From NCBI RefSeq assembly GCF_008370045.1, contig NZ_VOBN01000002.1:483535-547534 (forward strand): a stretch of DNA of 64,000 bases. Reading direction: 5' to 3'. Positions within the stretch are counted from its first letter, which is position 1; each line of letters starts with the position of its first letter. The position numbers were made by a program, and so were the translations under genes. This stretch comes from Pseudomonas sp. ANT_J12. GTDB taxonomy: Bacteria > Pseudomonadota > Gammaproteobacteria > Pseudomonadales > Pseudomonadaceae. The notes beneath the pieces were generated by a model. That model did not search any database, had not been told where the DNA came from, and saw nothing but the letters and a program-made list of their open reading frames with translations. Shown piece after piece: positions 34,493-43,420 of this stretch.

Positions 34493-35197
34493 ATGTCCGA
34501 TTCCAACACCGCTGAATCCGTAGTCACCTTGTCGTCCAAAGCGGAATACGAAAACTCCATCAATCTTTCACAGCATGTGCCCCAGGCCAAGACCATCAGC
34601 GAAATGGTGCTGGATGCTTTCCAGTCCACTCGCGAAAGCGACCAGATCCGCGAGCTGCGCGCTGCGATCCGCCACGCTCACGACAGCTTCGACGACGATA
34701 AAGCCTACGAACTGATGGGCGAACTCAAGCAACTCAAGGACGCCGAGGCTTCCGACATTGCCGCCCTGGAAGACCTGAGCAGCAAATTCCCGATCAGCCG
34801 CATTCTGTCCAGCTTCAAGGACGACCCGGCGTTTCAGGAAATCGTCTATGGCCTGGCGCTGAAGGTGCTGAATCAGACCCATCAAGCCATCAGCAACCCG
34901 AGCAGCGGCAAGAGCAAGACCGCCAGGGCGAAGAAGGAAGTCGAAGTGTTCACCATCAGCAAGGATGGCGTGAACGTCACCCTGCCGTTGCGCACACCGC
35001 GCTCACGCCTGAATGTTGACCGTGAAGCCCTGGAGTTCCTCGGTTTCACCTTTGTCGGCGAAGGTGAGGAAGCGGAACTGGAAAGCGAGACTTTCCTGGA
35101 CAATGCCGGGACTGAACAAGCGGTCAACCGCAAGAACATCATCACCGCGCTGCAACAGCAAACCGCGTTCGAGGGTTACAGCATCTCCGCGCAGTAA
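34493..35197 (+). CDS. Uncharacterised cytosolic protein
   Basis: I do not recognise this 234-residue protein. It starts MSDSNTAESVVTLSSKAEY and has a helical, charged central region (about 40-125, including EMVLDAFQSTRESDQIRELR and LMGELKQLKDAEASD), then a basic linker SSGKSKTARAKKEVE (about 138-152) and a polar C-terminal part (about 155-234). No signal peptide, membrane segment or catalytic motif is visible. The lysine-rich linker might contact nucleic acid (weak inference). It sits alone with its own strong terminator at 35224. It opens just after a REP-free 134-base gap. Confidence 0.72.
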   Translation: MSDSNTAESVVTLSSKAEYENSINLSQHVPQAKTISEMVLDAFQSTRESDQIRELRAAIRHAHDSFDDDKAYELMGELKQLKDAEASDIAALEDLSSKFPISRILSSFKDDPAFQEIVYGLALKVLNQTHQAISNPSSGKSKTARAKKEVEVFTISKDGVNVTLPLRTPRSRLNVDREALEFLGFTFVGEGEEAELESETFLDNAGTEQAVNRKNIITALQQQTAFEGYSISAQ

Positions 35198-35223
35198 TAC
35201 ACCCTGGCGGTACTGCAAAACTT

Positions 35224-35258
35224 AAAGCCCCGCGCTGAGGCTCAGCGCGGGGCTTTTT
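35224..35258. terminator. Bidirectional terminator
   Basis: A long perfect hairpin runs from AAAGCCCCGCGCTGAG to CTCAGCGCGGGGCTTT and is followed by T5. It ends the + strand gene at 35197, and read in reverse the A-run also ends the ridA gene at 35275. Confidence 0.88.
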
Positions 35259-35274
35259 GTTGTCCGAAACGCTG

Positions 35275-35769
35275 TCACAGCGCTGGAGGACGCAAGGCAA
35301 CAATCATGTCCAGCTCCACTGCCGCGTTTTTCGACAATTGATAAACACCGATCGTCACTCGTGTATGTTTTCCGGCATCACCCAATACATGCCTGAATAC
35401 ATCCGACGCGCCGTTGGCCACTTCGCTCAGGTCAGCAAAGTCCGCCGTCGACTTTATGTACACCGTGATGCGCAACAGCGACTTGATTTTATCCAGTGAG
35501 CCGATAGTTTCGACAACCAATGCCAGGCCACGCATCGCACAAATGCTCGCGGCAACTTGAGCATCGGCCAGGGTCAACTCTAGGCCCACTCTGCCCGGGT
35601 ACTGAACCTTGCCATGCTTAAGCGGTATCAGCCCGCTGACATACAGTTCATTGTTGTGCCGAACCAGTGGCTCGAAATGCCAGCCGGTGGTGCTTTCGCC
35701 ATAGATGTCGTAGCCAAGCTCAGCAGCCAGGGCGATGAAGCGTTCATCGCACGTCATGTGGTCAGTCAT
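35275..35769 (-). CDS. RidA-family protein, first of two tandem paralogues
   Basis: This 164-residue RidA (YjgF/YER057c/UK114) protein is longer than the usual 125-130 because of an N-terminal extension (MTDHMTCDERFIALAAEL). Core elements are VSGLIPLKHGKVQYPGRVG, LADAQVAASICAMR and HTRVTIGVYQLSKNAAVELD, with the Arg needed for imine/enamine deamination kept (in HTRVT). It is probably a member of the RidA-1/Rid subfamily with a modified N-terminus. Gene order is ridA-ridA-mocR with a terminator between paralogues, so each has its own transcript end. Confidence 0.85.
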   Translation of the reverse strand: MTDHMTCDERFIALAAELGYDIYGESTTGWHFEPLVRHNNELYVSGLIPLKHGKVQYPGRVGLELTLADAQVAASICAMRGLALVVETIGSLDKIKSLLRITVYIKSTADFADLSEVANGASDVFRHVLGDAGKHTRVTIGVYQLSKNAAVELDMIVALRPPAL

Positions 35770-35859
35770 TTCCCCCCACCTACCCCTTTGTATCAATCCA
35801 TTAACAATCCAACTTCTGACAGATTAGCCCAAGGCAGGTCTTTACCACGCCATTGAATG

Positions 35860-35896
35860 AAAAAGCCCCGCGCTTCTTGCAAAGGCGGGGCGTTTT
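35860..35896 (-). terminator. Terminator after the second ridA paralogue
   Basis: A GCCCCGC/GCGGGGC stem extended by A-T pairs and closed by a CTT/AAG inner helix lies 16 bases after the stop of the gene at 35912. The leftward U-run is provided by five A residues on the top strand. Confidence 0.7.
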
Positions 35897-35911
35897 AACG
35901 GCTGATTTCAT

Positions 35912-36403
35912 TCACAACGTAGGTTGCAACGCGACGATCATGTCCACTTCTACCGGGGCATTTTTCGGCAACTGATAAACGCCGACCGTGGTTCGGGTAT
36001 GTTTGCCGGCATCGCCCAGCACGTGGGTAAAGACATCCGAGGCACCGTTGGCCACTTCACTCAGATCAACGAAATCAAACGTGGATTTGACATAGACAGT
36101 GACGCGAATCAGTGACTTGAGCTTATCCAGTGAACCGACGGCATCCATGATCAGTGCCAGTGCGCGGATGGCACTGATGCTGGCGGCGGCCTGGGCATCC
36201 GCGAGGTTGAGTTCCAGCCCAACCCGGCCGGGGTACTGGATTTTGCCGTTCATTCGCGGCACCAGGCCACTGACGTACAGTTCATCACCATGGCGGATCA
36301 GCGGGGAGTAATGGCCGCCGACGGTGTTCTCGTCGTAGAGGTCGAAGCCGTGCTCCCTGGCCAGCTCGATAAAGCGTTCATCACGGGTGGTTGGCTTGTT
36401 CAT
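35912..36403 (-). CDS. RidA-family protein, second of two tandem paralogues
   Basis: This 163-residue RidA protein is collinear with the paralogue at 35275 (same N-terminal extension TRDERFIELAREHGFDLYDE, LVSGLVPRMNGKIQYPGR and HTRTTVGVYQLPKNAPVEVD with the conserved Arg). The two proteins differ mainly in N- and C-terminal charged positions. ATG 36403 is chosen on RBS AGAAGG. Divergent from the MocR gene by 121 bp, so that regulator probably controls it. Duplicate with the neighbouring copy suggests related but distinct imine substrates. Confidence 0.86.
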   Translation of the reverse strand: MNKPTTRDERFIELAREHGFDLYDENTVGGHYSPLIRHGDELYVSGLVPRMNGKIQYPGRVGLELNLADAQAAASISAIRALALIMDAVGSLDKLKSLIRVTVYVKSTFDFVDLSEVANGASDVFTHVLGDAGKHTRTTVGVYQLPKNAPVEVDMIVALQPTL

Positions 36404-36524
36404 CGCGGCACCTTCTTGATCATTCAGGCAAAACACGCCGTCGAGGGTAAGCACAGACGCTTGCCTTGAGCAGGGCAAGTTCGGATAGAATCCAGCGAAC
36501 TTTACTGCCAGGGAGACCAGTAAA

Positions 36525-37943
36525 ATGCAGGCTCAACGCGCCGTGATTGCGGCCATCGAGTTCCAGCCGGGCGTGCCGCTGGTGCAGCAGATCGTCGATC
36601 AATTGTCGATCGCCATTAGCCAGGGAGGGCTGCCCCACGGCGCCAAGTTGCCGCCGATCCGCGAACTGGCCGAGCTGTTGAACGTCGGAAAATCCACGGT
36701 GGTCGACGCCCTCGATCACCTGCGCGCCAAAGGCCTGGTGGTGTCGCGCCAGGGTTCGGGGCATTACGTACACCGTTCCAGCACAACCATCCCGAGCGAA
36801 GCCGGCCCGGACCTGCTGCCCCAGGACACCCTCAGCGTGGTACGCCGCGCCGTGCTGGTGGATAACGGCGCCCTGCGCCCCGGTTGCGGATTCCTGCCCT
36901 CCTCCTGGCTACCCGCCGAAGAATTGCTCAAAGCCGTACGCGGCACCCTGCGCGCCACCGCCCTGCGCATGGGCGAATACGGCGTAGTGGGCGGTTACCT
37001 GCCGCTGCGCCAGGCGTTGCGGGTCAAACTGTCGTCCTTCGGCATCGAAGTGCCGGTGGAACAGATCATCACCACCTCCAACACCATGCAAGCCATCGAC
37101 CTGCTGATGCGCCTGTTGCTCAAACCCGGTGACACGGTACTGCTCGACGATCCGTGCTACTTCAACCTGCACACCAACCTCGCGCTGCATGGCGCCCACG
37201 TCATCACCGTCCCCCGCCATTGTGACGGCCTGGACCTCGACGCCTTCGAGCAACAGGTGATCGCCCACAAGCCCGTGCTCTACATGACCAACAGCACGCT
37301 GCATAACCCGACCGGGCACTCGTTCTCCCCGGCTCAGGCTTATCGTTTGCTGGAGTTGAGTCATCGGCATGGTTTCCACATTGTCGAAGACGATTTGTAT
37401 GGCGACCTGCAACAACGCCGGACACCGCGCCTGGCGGCGAGCGGGCTGGAGAATGTGAGTTATGTGTCAGGGTTCTCCAACACCCTGACCGCCAATAGTC
37501 GGGTCAGTTATGCCGTGCTGTCACCGCCCCTGGCGGCGCGACTGATCGCGCTGAAAATGGCCTGCGGTGGCGTGACCTCGGAGTTCGCGGAGCAGATTAC
37601 CTGCACGATGCTCAGCAATGGCAGCTATGCAAAGCATGTGCGGCGCACGGTGGATCGATTGTATGAGTCAAGCAGTCGGGTGGCGCGCTGGTTGGTCGAG
37701 GCCGGGTGTTCGGTGTCATCCCTGCCCGGTGAAGGCTTGTTTATCTGGACGCGATTGCCCGAAGGGCTGCACGCCGAAACACTGGCGCGCAAAGGTCTGG
37801 AAACCGACCTCGTCTTGGCACCTGGCACCTTGCTCAGCAAAGCGCCTGATGCCAGCCGATTCCTGCGATTTAACGTGGCACACAGCGATCAACCTCAAGT
37901 GCGTGAGCGATTCTTCCGCCTGCTCGACACACCTCACGAATAA
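36525..37943 (+). CDS. MocR-family GntR/aminotransferase regulator
   Basis: This 472-residue protein has an N-terminal GntR winged HTH (about 10-75: LVQQIVDQLSIAISQGGLPH, LPPIRELAELLNVGKSTVV) fused to a fold-I aminotransferase-like domain (about 100-470: STLHNPTGHSF, HIVEDDLYGDL, PLP-lysine region SGFSNTLTANSRVSYAV). The usual PLP lysine is not obvious: the family expects a SxxK motif here, but the residue in the aligned position looks like Asn/Ser. It is divergent from the RidA pair, so imine/amino-acid-derived signals are plausible effectors. Confidence 0.85.
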   Translation: MQAQRAVIAAIEFQPGVPLVQQIVDQLSIAISQGGLPHGAKLPPIRELAELLNVGKSTVVDALDHLRAKGLVVSRQGSGHYVHRSSTTIPSEAGPDLLPQDTLSVVRRAVLVDNGALRPGCGFLPSSWLPAEELLKAVRGTLRATALRMGEYGVVGGYLPLRQALRVKLSSFGIEVPVEQIITTSNTMQAIDLLMRLLLKPGDTVLLDDPCYFNLHTNLALHGAHVITVPRHCDGLDLDAFEQQVIAHKPVLYMTNSTLHNPTGHSFSPAQAYRLLELSHRHGFHIVEDDLYGDLQQRRTPRLAASGLENVSYVSGFSNTLTANSRVSYAVLSPPLAARLIALKMACGGVTSEFAEQITCTMLSNGSYAKHVRRTVDRLYESSSRVARWLVEAGCSVSSLPGEGLFIWTRLPEGLHAETLARKGLETDLVLAPGTLLSKAPDASRFLRFNVAHSDQPQVRERFFRLLDTPHE

Positions 37944-38014
37944 TCGATCGCACTCACCATAGGGACTGCGCCTGACTGGCATTTGCTGATCACATCAAGT
38001 CCCGTCCTGAACGA

Positions 38015-38047
38015 AAAGTCCCGCTCTTCTCTCGAAGGCAGGGCTCT
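38015..38047 (-). terminator. Weak terminator-like hairpin
   Basis: An imperfect hairpin with CCC/GGG and CTTC/GAAG helices has an A-run on its left (leftward U-run). It lies 18 bases after the stop of the gene at 38065, and the stem is interrupted. Confidence 0.4.
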
Positions 38048-38064
38048 TGTCATGCAGCCGACTT

Positions 38065-38517
38065 TCAGGAAATCGTTGAACGCTGCTCAGCCTCATAATG
38101 CCGTGTCTGAAACGGCATGAGGGTTTGAGCCTTTAAGCCAAGGCCTTCACTTAACCCCCAGGAATCGGCAAGTTCATCACGACGCAGGCGAAGTGGAGTG
38201 ACTGCTTGAAGCTTCACATCTTGCTTGGAAGTCGTGAACGCAAAAAGCTCCAGCACGTTGAAGGTTTCCAGCACGCGGCTATCAGACACACACGCAAAAC
38301 GGGTGAAACGCTCGAGCAGGTAGCCTGCACGACGAACCTCGATCTCAGCAGAATGACGACTCAAAAATGCTGTGACTTCACTTTCAAGGTTCGCGTTCGT
38401 GTACCAAACAGCCTTGGCCGCACTGACAAGCGCAGCATCATCTGCCTGATTCAAAGGGCTTTTGACCAGCGTGTCCAAAGCGGCTGAGAGGACGTGGCCG
38501 TTACGGGGCTTCGTCAT
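38065..38517 (-). CDS. Unknown partner protein of the nucleotidyltransferase-like gene
   Basis: I do not recognise this 150-residue protein. I take ATG 38517 (MTKPRNGHVLSAALDTLVKS); the frame is open upstream but reads into the neighbour. It is mainly helical, with a run DDAALVSAAKAVWYTNANLESEV and LERFTRFACVSDSRVLE. No membrane or catalytic motif is visible. The start overlaps the 3' end of the upstream nucleotidyltransferase-like gene by 17 bases, so the two are translationally coupled. GC of this module (about 48-55% in sampled rows) is lower than in neighbouring genes. Confidence 0.68.
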   Translation of the reverse strand: MTKPRNGHVLSAALDTLVKSPLNQADDAALVSAAKAVWYTNANLESEVTAFLSRHSAEIEVRRAGYLLERFTRFACVSDSRVLETFNVLELFAFTTSKQDVKLQAVTPLRLRRDELADSWGLSEGLGLKAQTLMPFQTRHYEAEQRSTIS

Positions 38518-39139
38518 CTGTATTCTCCAGATAATCTTGCAAAATACTGTCGAGGACAGAGCTTGGTGGCTCTTTATTGCCAACATATACATCAATCGCC
38601 TGCAATGCCAGTCGACGGAGTTCGGTGGTCAGTATGAAACCACTCCTGAGAAGCGCCCTGATATCGTCAATGTCCTGATCCGTAGCCCTGCCCAATTTTG
38701 AAATGGCAATGTCGATAGGCGCTGCAATATGAACATGCAGAGGAGACTCAATCGAAAACTCGGCAAGCGGCAGACTCCGCTCCCAATAGTCCTCGTGAAT
38801 TGGACCAAAACTTGTGTTGTATTGAAGGTCGTAGTTCAGTTCCATCAATCGACCGGATCGTTCATCGACGAATGGCTCGGGCATCTCTGCCAGCATTGAT
38901 TGAAGGTGCAGGCCTTTGGGGACATTAGCCTCGTAAACCTCGGCATCGACATCCGTGGAAACACGGTGACTTGTATAGAGATGAACGGCGCATCCACCGA
39001 ACACGATAAATTTGACAGCTCCCGCCTCTGCGTCCTCAAGGACCAGTTCCGCTTCGACAGATTTGAACATGGAAACCAACGCCTGCCCCAACGTTGTGTT
39101 CGTATTCACGCGGGGAATGATTACATCCGGCAACTCCAT
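38501..39139 (-). CDS. DUF6036-like nucleotidyltransferase-fold protein
   Basis: This 212-residue protein has the nucleotidyltransferase pattern FIVFGGCAVHLYTSHRVSTD (GG at 48-49; T62, D63, D65 as metal-binding acids of the GG...DxD type) and IDIAISKLGRATDQDIDDIR (about 165-185), typical of DUF6036/AbiEii-related proteins. These often serve as toxins or antitoxins of two-gene systems. It is first of a coupled pair with the gene at 38065. No GC-rich REP or promoter-like conservation is obvious between 39140 and the start. Confidence 0.75.
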   Translation of the reverse strand: MELPDVIIPRVNTNTTLGQALVSMFKSVEAELVLEDAEAGAVKFIVFGGCAVHLYTSHRVSTDVDAEVYEANVPKGLHLQSMLAEMPEPFVDERSGRLMELNYDLQYNTSFGPIHEDYWERSLPLAEFSIESPLHVHIAAPIDIAISKLGRATDQDIDDIRALLRSGFILTTELRRLALQAIDVYVGNKEPPSSVLDSILQDYLENTDDEAP

Positions 39140-39468
39140 GTTCGAACCTCTAACCTGCTGTGAAATAGCAACGCCTGTGATGACGTAACGGCGAAGCGCC
39201 TGGCAGCAATTGCAGCTGGATTGGCGACATCCCGAAGGTTAGGCAGACGACTTCCGACCGACAACCTGAAAGCTTTGTAGGAGGTTTCCGCTGTGTGAGT
39301 GGGCAATGGTCTATGGGCTTGCCCCCGTTTGAGTGCGAAGCACTCCCCTGTATGTCATCAGGCACACCTCATGCACAGGTTTTACGACTGCTGCGCAGCC
39401 GGACGGGAGCAAGCTCCCTCGCCACAGAGGCGGAGTCGATCAATAAAATTGGGCAACGAATCCCCAAT
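39140..39468. other. Intergenic region holding a degenerate REP pair, no gene
   Basis: About 330 bases between the nucleotidyltransferase-like gene and the cyoE terminator. The only structure I see is the degenerate REP pair at 39310-39428. No credible short gene is visible, as open frames here lack an RBS and run through the repeat. The promoter of the leftward two-gene module should lie in the first 100 bases. Confidence 0.5.
39310..39428. repeat. Degenerate REP pair, long type (GGCTTGCCCCCG / CAAGCTCCCTCGCCACA)
   Basis: Left arm GGGCTTGCCCCCG with GAGTGCGAAGCACTCCCC and right arm GGGAGCAAGCTCCCTCGCCACA are inverted relative to each other. They match in layout the repeat at 48855-48998 (short palindrome after the outer arm). 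The outer arms are partly decayed. Confidence 0.6.
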
Positions 39469-39505
39469 AAAAAACCCCGCTCTCCTCTCGAAGGGCGGGG
39501 CTTTT
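39469..39505 (-). terminator. Terminator of the cyoABCDE operon
   Basis: A CCCCGC/GCGGGG stem with flanking A-T pairs and A6 on the left (leftward U-run) lies 18 bases after the cyoE stop. Confidence 0.8.
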
Positions 39506-39522
39506 CGTACAGCGTCTAAACC

Positions 39523-40410
39523 TTACGGCGCATAAGTCAGCAACAGCTCACTCGGCACTTTGAAGTCCAGCGACATCATGACGCTCAACGCGGTAATGGT
39601 GAAGATCGAGAACACGAACAGCTTGCGTGCCCAGACCGTGTCATCCACTGCCTTGTAGCCGGTCCAGGCCATGTACAACCAGTACATGCCCATGGCCGCG
39701 GCGACGGCGAGGTAGCTCATGCCGGCGTAGCCGCTGAAGGTCAGCATCAAGGTCGCGATCAGGAAGGCCAGGATGTAGAGCAGGATGTGCTTCTTCGCTA
39801 CTTGAATCCCGCGCTTCACTGGCAACACCGGAATCGATGCGGCCAGGTAATCGTTGAAGCGGAAGATCGCGATGGCGTAGGAATGCGGCATCTGCCACAG
39901 GCTGAACATCACCAGCAACGTCAGCGCGGCCATGTCGAAGCTGTTGGTCACGGCAACGTAACCAATCACCGGCGGCATGGCGCCCGACAGACTGCCCACC
40001 AGCGTGCCGTGAACCGACTTGCGCTTGAGGTACAGGCTGTAGAAGCCGACGTAGATGACAAAACCGATCACCGCGAACAGCGCGGCCAACGGGTTGGCCA
40101 CCTTGTACAACAGTGCAACGCCGGCGATGCCGAGGACGGTCGCGTAGATCAGGGCCAGTTTCAGGGAGATCAAGCCCTGGACCAGCACCCGGTTCTTGGT
40201 GCGTTCCATCTTCAGGTCGATGTCGCGGTCGATGCAGTTGTTGAACACGCAACCGGAAGCCACCACCAGGGACGTGCCGATCATGGCGGCCAGGAAGATG
40301 GCCAGATCGACATGCCCTTTCGAGGCCAGGAAAAATCCGCCCGCCACAGAAAGCACGTTACCGAAAATGATCCCCGGTTTGGTGATTTGGATAAAGTGCT
40401 TAAAGGACAT
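39523..40410 (-). CDS. cyoE: Protoheme IX farnesyltransferase (heme O synthase)
   Basis: This 295-residue polytopic prenyltransferase adds a farnesyl group to heme B to form heme O for the bo3 oxidase. Visible motifs are [34 protein letters not shown] (the DxxxD metal-diphosphate site, near residues 60-80) and the second acidic motif region YLAAS. ATG 40410 has GAGGAAAG upstream. Its gene is last in the cyo operon, 12 bases after cyoD. Confidence 0.95.
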   Translation of the reverse strand: MSFKHFIQITKPGIIFGNVLSVAGGFFLASKGHVDLAIFLAAMIGTSLVVASGCVFNNCIDRDIDLKMERTKNRVLVQGLISLKLALIYATVLGIAGVALLYKVANPLAALFAVIGFVIYVGFYSLYLKRKSVHGTLVGSLSGAMPPVIGYVAVTNSFDMAALTLLVMFSLWQMPHSYAIAIFRFNDYLAASIPVLPVKRGIQVAKKHILLYILAFLIATLMLTFSGYAGMSYLAVAAAMGMYWLYMAWTGYKAVDDTVWARKLFVFSIFTITALSVMMSLDFKVPSELLLTYAP

Positions 40411-40421
40411 CCGGACTTTCC

Positions 40422-40757
40422 TCAGTGCGCCATCATGACGGTGTGGATGCTGAACATGATCCACAGCGACAAGCCAACCAGCAGGACGATCACCATCGCA
40501 GCGAACACAAACGCGATCACGTTATTGCGCTGGGCGGCGGAGCGGTCCAGGTGGAGAAAGTACACCAGGTGAACAAGTACCTGGATCACGGCGAAGGCCA
40601 GTACGATCCACAACGTCCAGACTTTCGGCAGCGATGGGTACATCACCAGGCCGAACGGAATGATCGTCAGGATCACCGACAGGATGAAGCCGATGGCGTA
40701 GGACTTTACGCTGCCATGACCGGCGTCGTGGCTATCGTGGGAATGTGCATTAGCCAT
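40422..40757 (-). CDS. cyoD: Cytochrome bo3 oxidase subunit IV
   Basis: This 111-residue protein with three membrane helices is the small subunit IV of the cytochrome bo3 ubiquinol oxidase. It starts with a His/Asp-rich hydrophilic N-terminus ([17 protein letters not shown]) and contains [20 protein letters not shown], typical of CyoD. It shares one base with the stop of cyoC (TAATG). Confidence 0.93.
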   Translation of the reverse strand: MANAHSHDSHDAGHGSVKSYAIGFILSVILTIIPFGLVMYPSLPKVWTLWIVLAFAVIQVLVHLVYFLHLDRSAAQRNNVIAFVFAAMVIVLLVGLSLWIMFSIHTVMMAH

Positions 40758-41383
40758 TACAGGGTCCCCATCAGGTAAACAACGGTGAATACGCAGATCC
40801 AGACCACGTCCAGGAAGTGCCAGAACAGGCTCAGGCAGCTCAGGCGGGTCTTGTTGGTCGACGTCAGGCCGTGCTTGTTGACCTGATACATCATGATCGC
40901 CATCCAGATCAGACCGCTGGTCACGTGCAGACCGTGGGTGCCGACCAGGGTGAAGAACCCGGACAGGAAGCCGCTGCGGTTAGGACCGTAGCCTTCGGAG
41001 ATCAGCATGTGGAACTCGTTGATCTCCATGCCGATGAAGCCCAGGCCGAACAGGAAGGTGATGGCCAACCAGCCCAACACTGCCTTCTTGTTGCCCTTGA
41101 ACAACGCCAGCATGGCGAAGCCGTAGGTGATCGAGCTGAGCAACAGGCAGGCGGTTTCGCCCAGCACGTATGGCAGCTCGAAGATGTCGTGGCCCGACGG
41201 GCCACCCGCTACGTTGTTAACCAGTACCGCGTACACCGCGAAGATCGACGCAAACAAAATGCAGTCGGTCATCAGGTAGAGCCAGAAACCGAATACGGTC
41301 ATCTCGCCCGAGTCGTGGTGATGGTCATCGTGCCCATGTCCATCGACATGGACGTGTCCAGCATTGGTCACTAAGTTCGACAT
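40757..41383 (-). CDS. cyoC: Cytochrome bo3 oxidase subunit III
   Basis: This 208-residue subunit III has five membrane helices, an N-terminal His/Asp-rich stretch ([16 protein letters not shown]) and family motifs [17 protein letters not shown] and [14 protein letters not shown]. It is needed for assembly of the heme-copper oxidase. It is 3 bases downstream of cyoB, whose stop precedes its RBS-containing junction. Confidence 0.94.
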   Translation of the reverse strand: MSNLVTNAGHVHVDGHGHDDHHHDSGEMTVFGFWLYLMTDCILFASIFAVYAVLVNNVAGGPSGHDIFELPYVLGETACLLLSSITYGFAMLALFKGNKKAVLGWLAITFLFGLGFIGMEINEFHMLISEGYGPNRSGFLSGFFTLVGTHGLHVTSGLIWMAIMMYQVNKHGLTSTNKTRLSCLSLFWHFLDVVWICVFTVVYLMGTL

Positions 41384-41386
41384 GGT

Positions 41387-43417
41387 TTAAGCCTGTTCCA
41401 ACGAGGTTTCAACACGGGTGGCGCCAGCCGGGATTTTCCCTGCTGCTACCAGACGCTTGTGCTGCTCGGCTTCGATGCGCTCGATCACGTCGACCGGCAC
41501 CATATAGCCCTGGTCATCACGGGCAGCATGGATTACGAAGTAGATCACGGTACCGGCGAGGCCGAAGATGGCCATCCACCAGATGTGCCAGATCATCGCG
41601 AAACCGAACACGGTTAACAGAGCACCCATGACCAGGCCGGTCGCGGTGTTGTTTGGCATGTGGATCGGCTCGTACTTGGCCGGAGCCTGGTACGCAGTAC
41701 CGTTTTCCTTGGCTTCAGTGAACGGGTCGATGCCAGGAGCCTTCGGCAGTACGGCGAAGTTGTAGAACGGCGGTGGCGACGAGGTCGACCATTCCAGGGT
41801 ATGGGCATTCCACGGGTCGCCGTGTTCGCACATGTTCTCTGGCTTCTTGCGGTCACGCACACTGACGTACAGCTGGATCAACTGGCAGGCAATACCGACG
41901 GCGATCATGACCGCGCCGAACATTGCAACGTGCAGGTAAGGCACCCACTCAGGGTTGGTGGTGGCGTTCAGACGACGGGTCATGCCCATGAAGCCCAGTG
42001 CATAGAGCGGCATGAACGCGACGAAGAAGCCCGAGATCCAGAACCAGAACGCTGCCTTGCCCCAACCTTCGTGCAGCTTGAAGCCGAACGCTTTAGGGAA
42101 GAAGAAGGCGAAACCAGCGATGTAGCCAAATACTGCGCCGCCGATGATCACGTTGTGGAAGTGAGCGATCACGAACAGGCTGTTGTGCAACACGAAGTCA
42201 GCACCCGGGATGGCCAGCAGTACGCCGGTCATGCCGCCGATGGCGAAGGTCACCATGAAGCCCAGGGTCCAGAGCACCTGGCTGGTGAACTGCAAGCGAC
42301 CGCGATAGATGGTGAACAGCCAGTTGAATAGCTTCACCCCCGTCGGAATCGAGATCAGCATCGTCGCCAGCCCGAAGAAGGCGTTGACGCTCGCACCCGA
42401 GCCCATGGTGAAGAAGTGGTGCAGCCAGACCATGAAGCCCAGGATCGAGATCGCGCCCGAGGCGTAGATCATCGAGTGGTGGCCGAACAGACGCTTGCCG
42501 GAGAAGGTCGAGATGACTTCGGAGAAGACCCCGAACGCCGGCAGAATCAGGATGTAAACCTCGGGGTGACCCCAGGCCCAGAACAGGTTGACGTACATCA
42601 TTGGATTGCCACCAAGTTCATTGGTGAAAATGTGGAAATCCATGTAACGGTCAAGCGTCAGCAAAGCCAGGGTAGCGGTCAGGATCGGGAACGACGCCAC
42701 GATCAGCACGTTGGCCCAGGTGCAGGTCCAGGTGAAGATCGGCATGTCCATCATCTTCATGCCCGGGGTACGCATTTTCAGCACGGTGGCCAGGAAGTTA
42801 ACCCCGGTCAGCGTCGTACCTAGACCCGATAGCTGCAGTGCCCAGATGTAGTAGTCCACACCCACGCCCGGGCTGTAGCCCAGTTCCGACAGCGGTGGAT
42901 ACGCAACCCAACCGGTACGGGCGAACTCGCCGACACCCAGGGACACGTTCACCAGCACGACGCCGGAGACCAGCAGCCAGAAGCTCAGGGAGTTCAGGAA
43001 CGGGTAGGCAACGTCACGGGCGCCGATCTGCAGCGGCACTGCAAGGTTCATCAGGCCGGTGAAGAATGGCATCGCCATGAAGATGATCATGATCACACCG
43101 TGAGCGGTGAAGATCTGGTCATAGTGTTCAGGCGGCAGGTAGCCAGGCGAACCCTCGGTGGCCATGGCCAACTGGGAACGCATCATGATGGCGTCGGCAA
43201 AACCGCGCAGCAGCATGATCATGGCGACGATGATGTACATCACGCCGATTTTCTTGTGGTCGACCGACGTCAGCCACTCGGTCCACAGGTAGGTCCACTT
43301 CTTGAAGTAGGTGATCAACCCGAACACAGCCAGACCACCGAGCGCGATCATGGCGATGGTAATCATCACAATCGGTTCGTGGAACGGGACCGCTTCCCAA
43401 CTTAATTTACCAAACAT
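41387..43417 (-). CDS. cyoB: Cytochrome bo3 oxidase subunit I
   Basis: This 676-residue catalytic subunit has about 15 membrane helices. It holds the low-spin heme, heme o3 and CuB. Visible histidine sites include [29 protein letters not shown] (His-Tyr crosslink region of CuB), the conserved HHFFTMG and [13 protein letters not shown]. It reduces O2 to water and pumps protons. GGAGTAAACG precedes ATG 43417, 3 bases after cyoA. Confidence 0.97.
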   Translation of the reverse strand: MFGKLSWEAVPFHEPIVMITIAMIALGGLAVFGLITYFKKWTYLWTEWLTSVDHKKIGVMYIIVAMIMLLRGFADAIMMRSQLAMATEGSPGYLPPEHYDQIFTAHGVIMIIFMAMPFFTGLMNLAVPLQIGARDVAYPFLNSLSFWLLVSGVVLVNVSLGVGEFARTGWVAYPPLSELGYSPGVGVDYYIWALQLSGLGTTLTGVNFLATVLKMRTPGMKMMDMPIFTWTCTWANVLIVASFPILTATLALLTLDRYMDFHIFTNELGGNPMMYVNLFWAWGHPEVYILILPAFGVFSEVISTFSGKRLFGHHSMIYASGAISILGFMVWLHHFFTMGSGASVNAFFGLATMLISIPTGVKLFNWLFTIYRGRLQFTSQVLWTLGFMVTFAIGGMTGVLLAIPGADFVLHNSLFVIAHFHNVIIGGAVFGYIAGFAFFFPKAFGFKLHEGWGKAAFWFWISGFFVAFMPLYALGFMGMTRRLNATTNPEWVPYLHVAMFGAVMIAVGIACQLIQLYVSVRDRKKPENMCEHGDPWNAHTLEWSTSSPPPFYNFAVLPKAPGIDPFTEAKENGTAYQAPAKYEPIHMPNNTATGLVMGALLTVFGFAMIWHIWWMAIFGLAGTVIYFVIHAARDDQGYMVPVDVIERIEAEQHKRLVAAGKIPAGATRVETSLEQA

Positions 43418-43420
43418 CGT

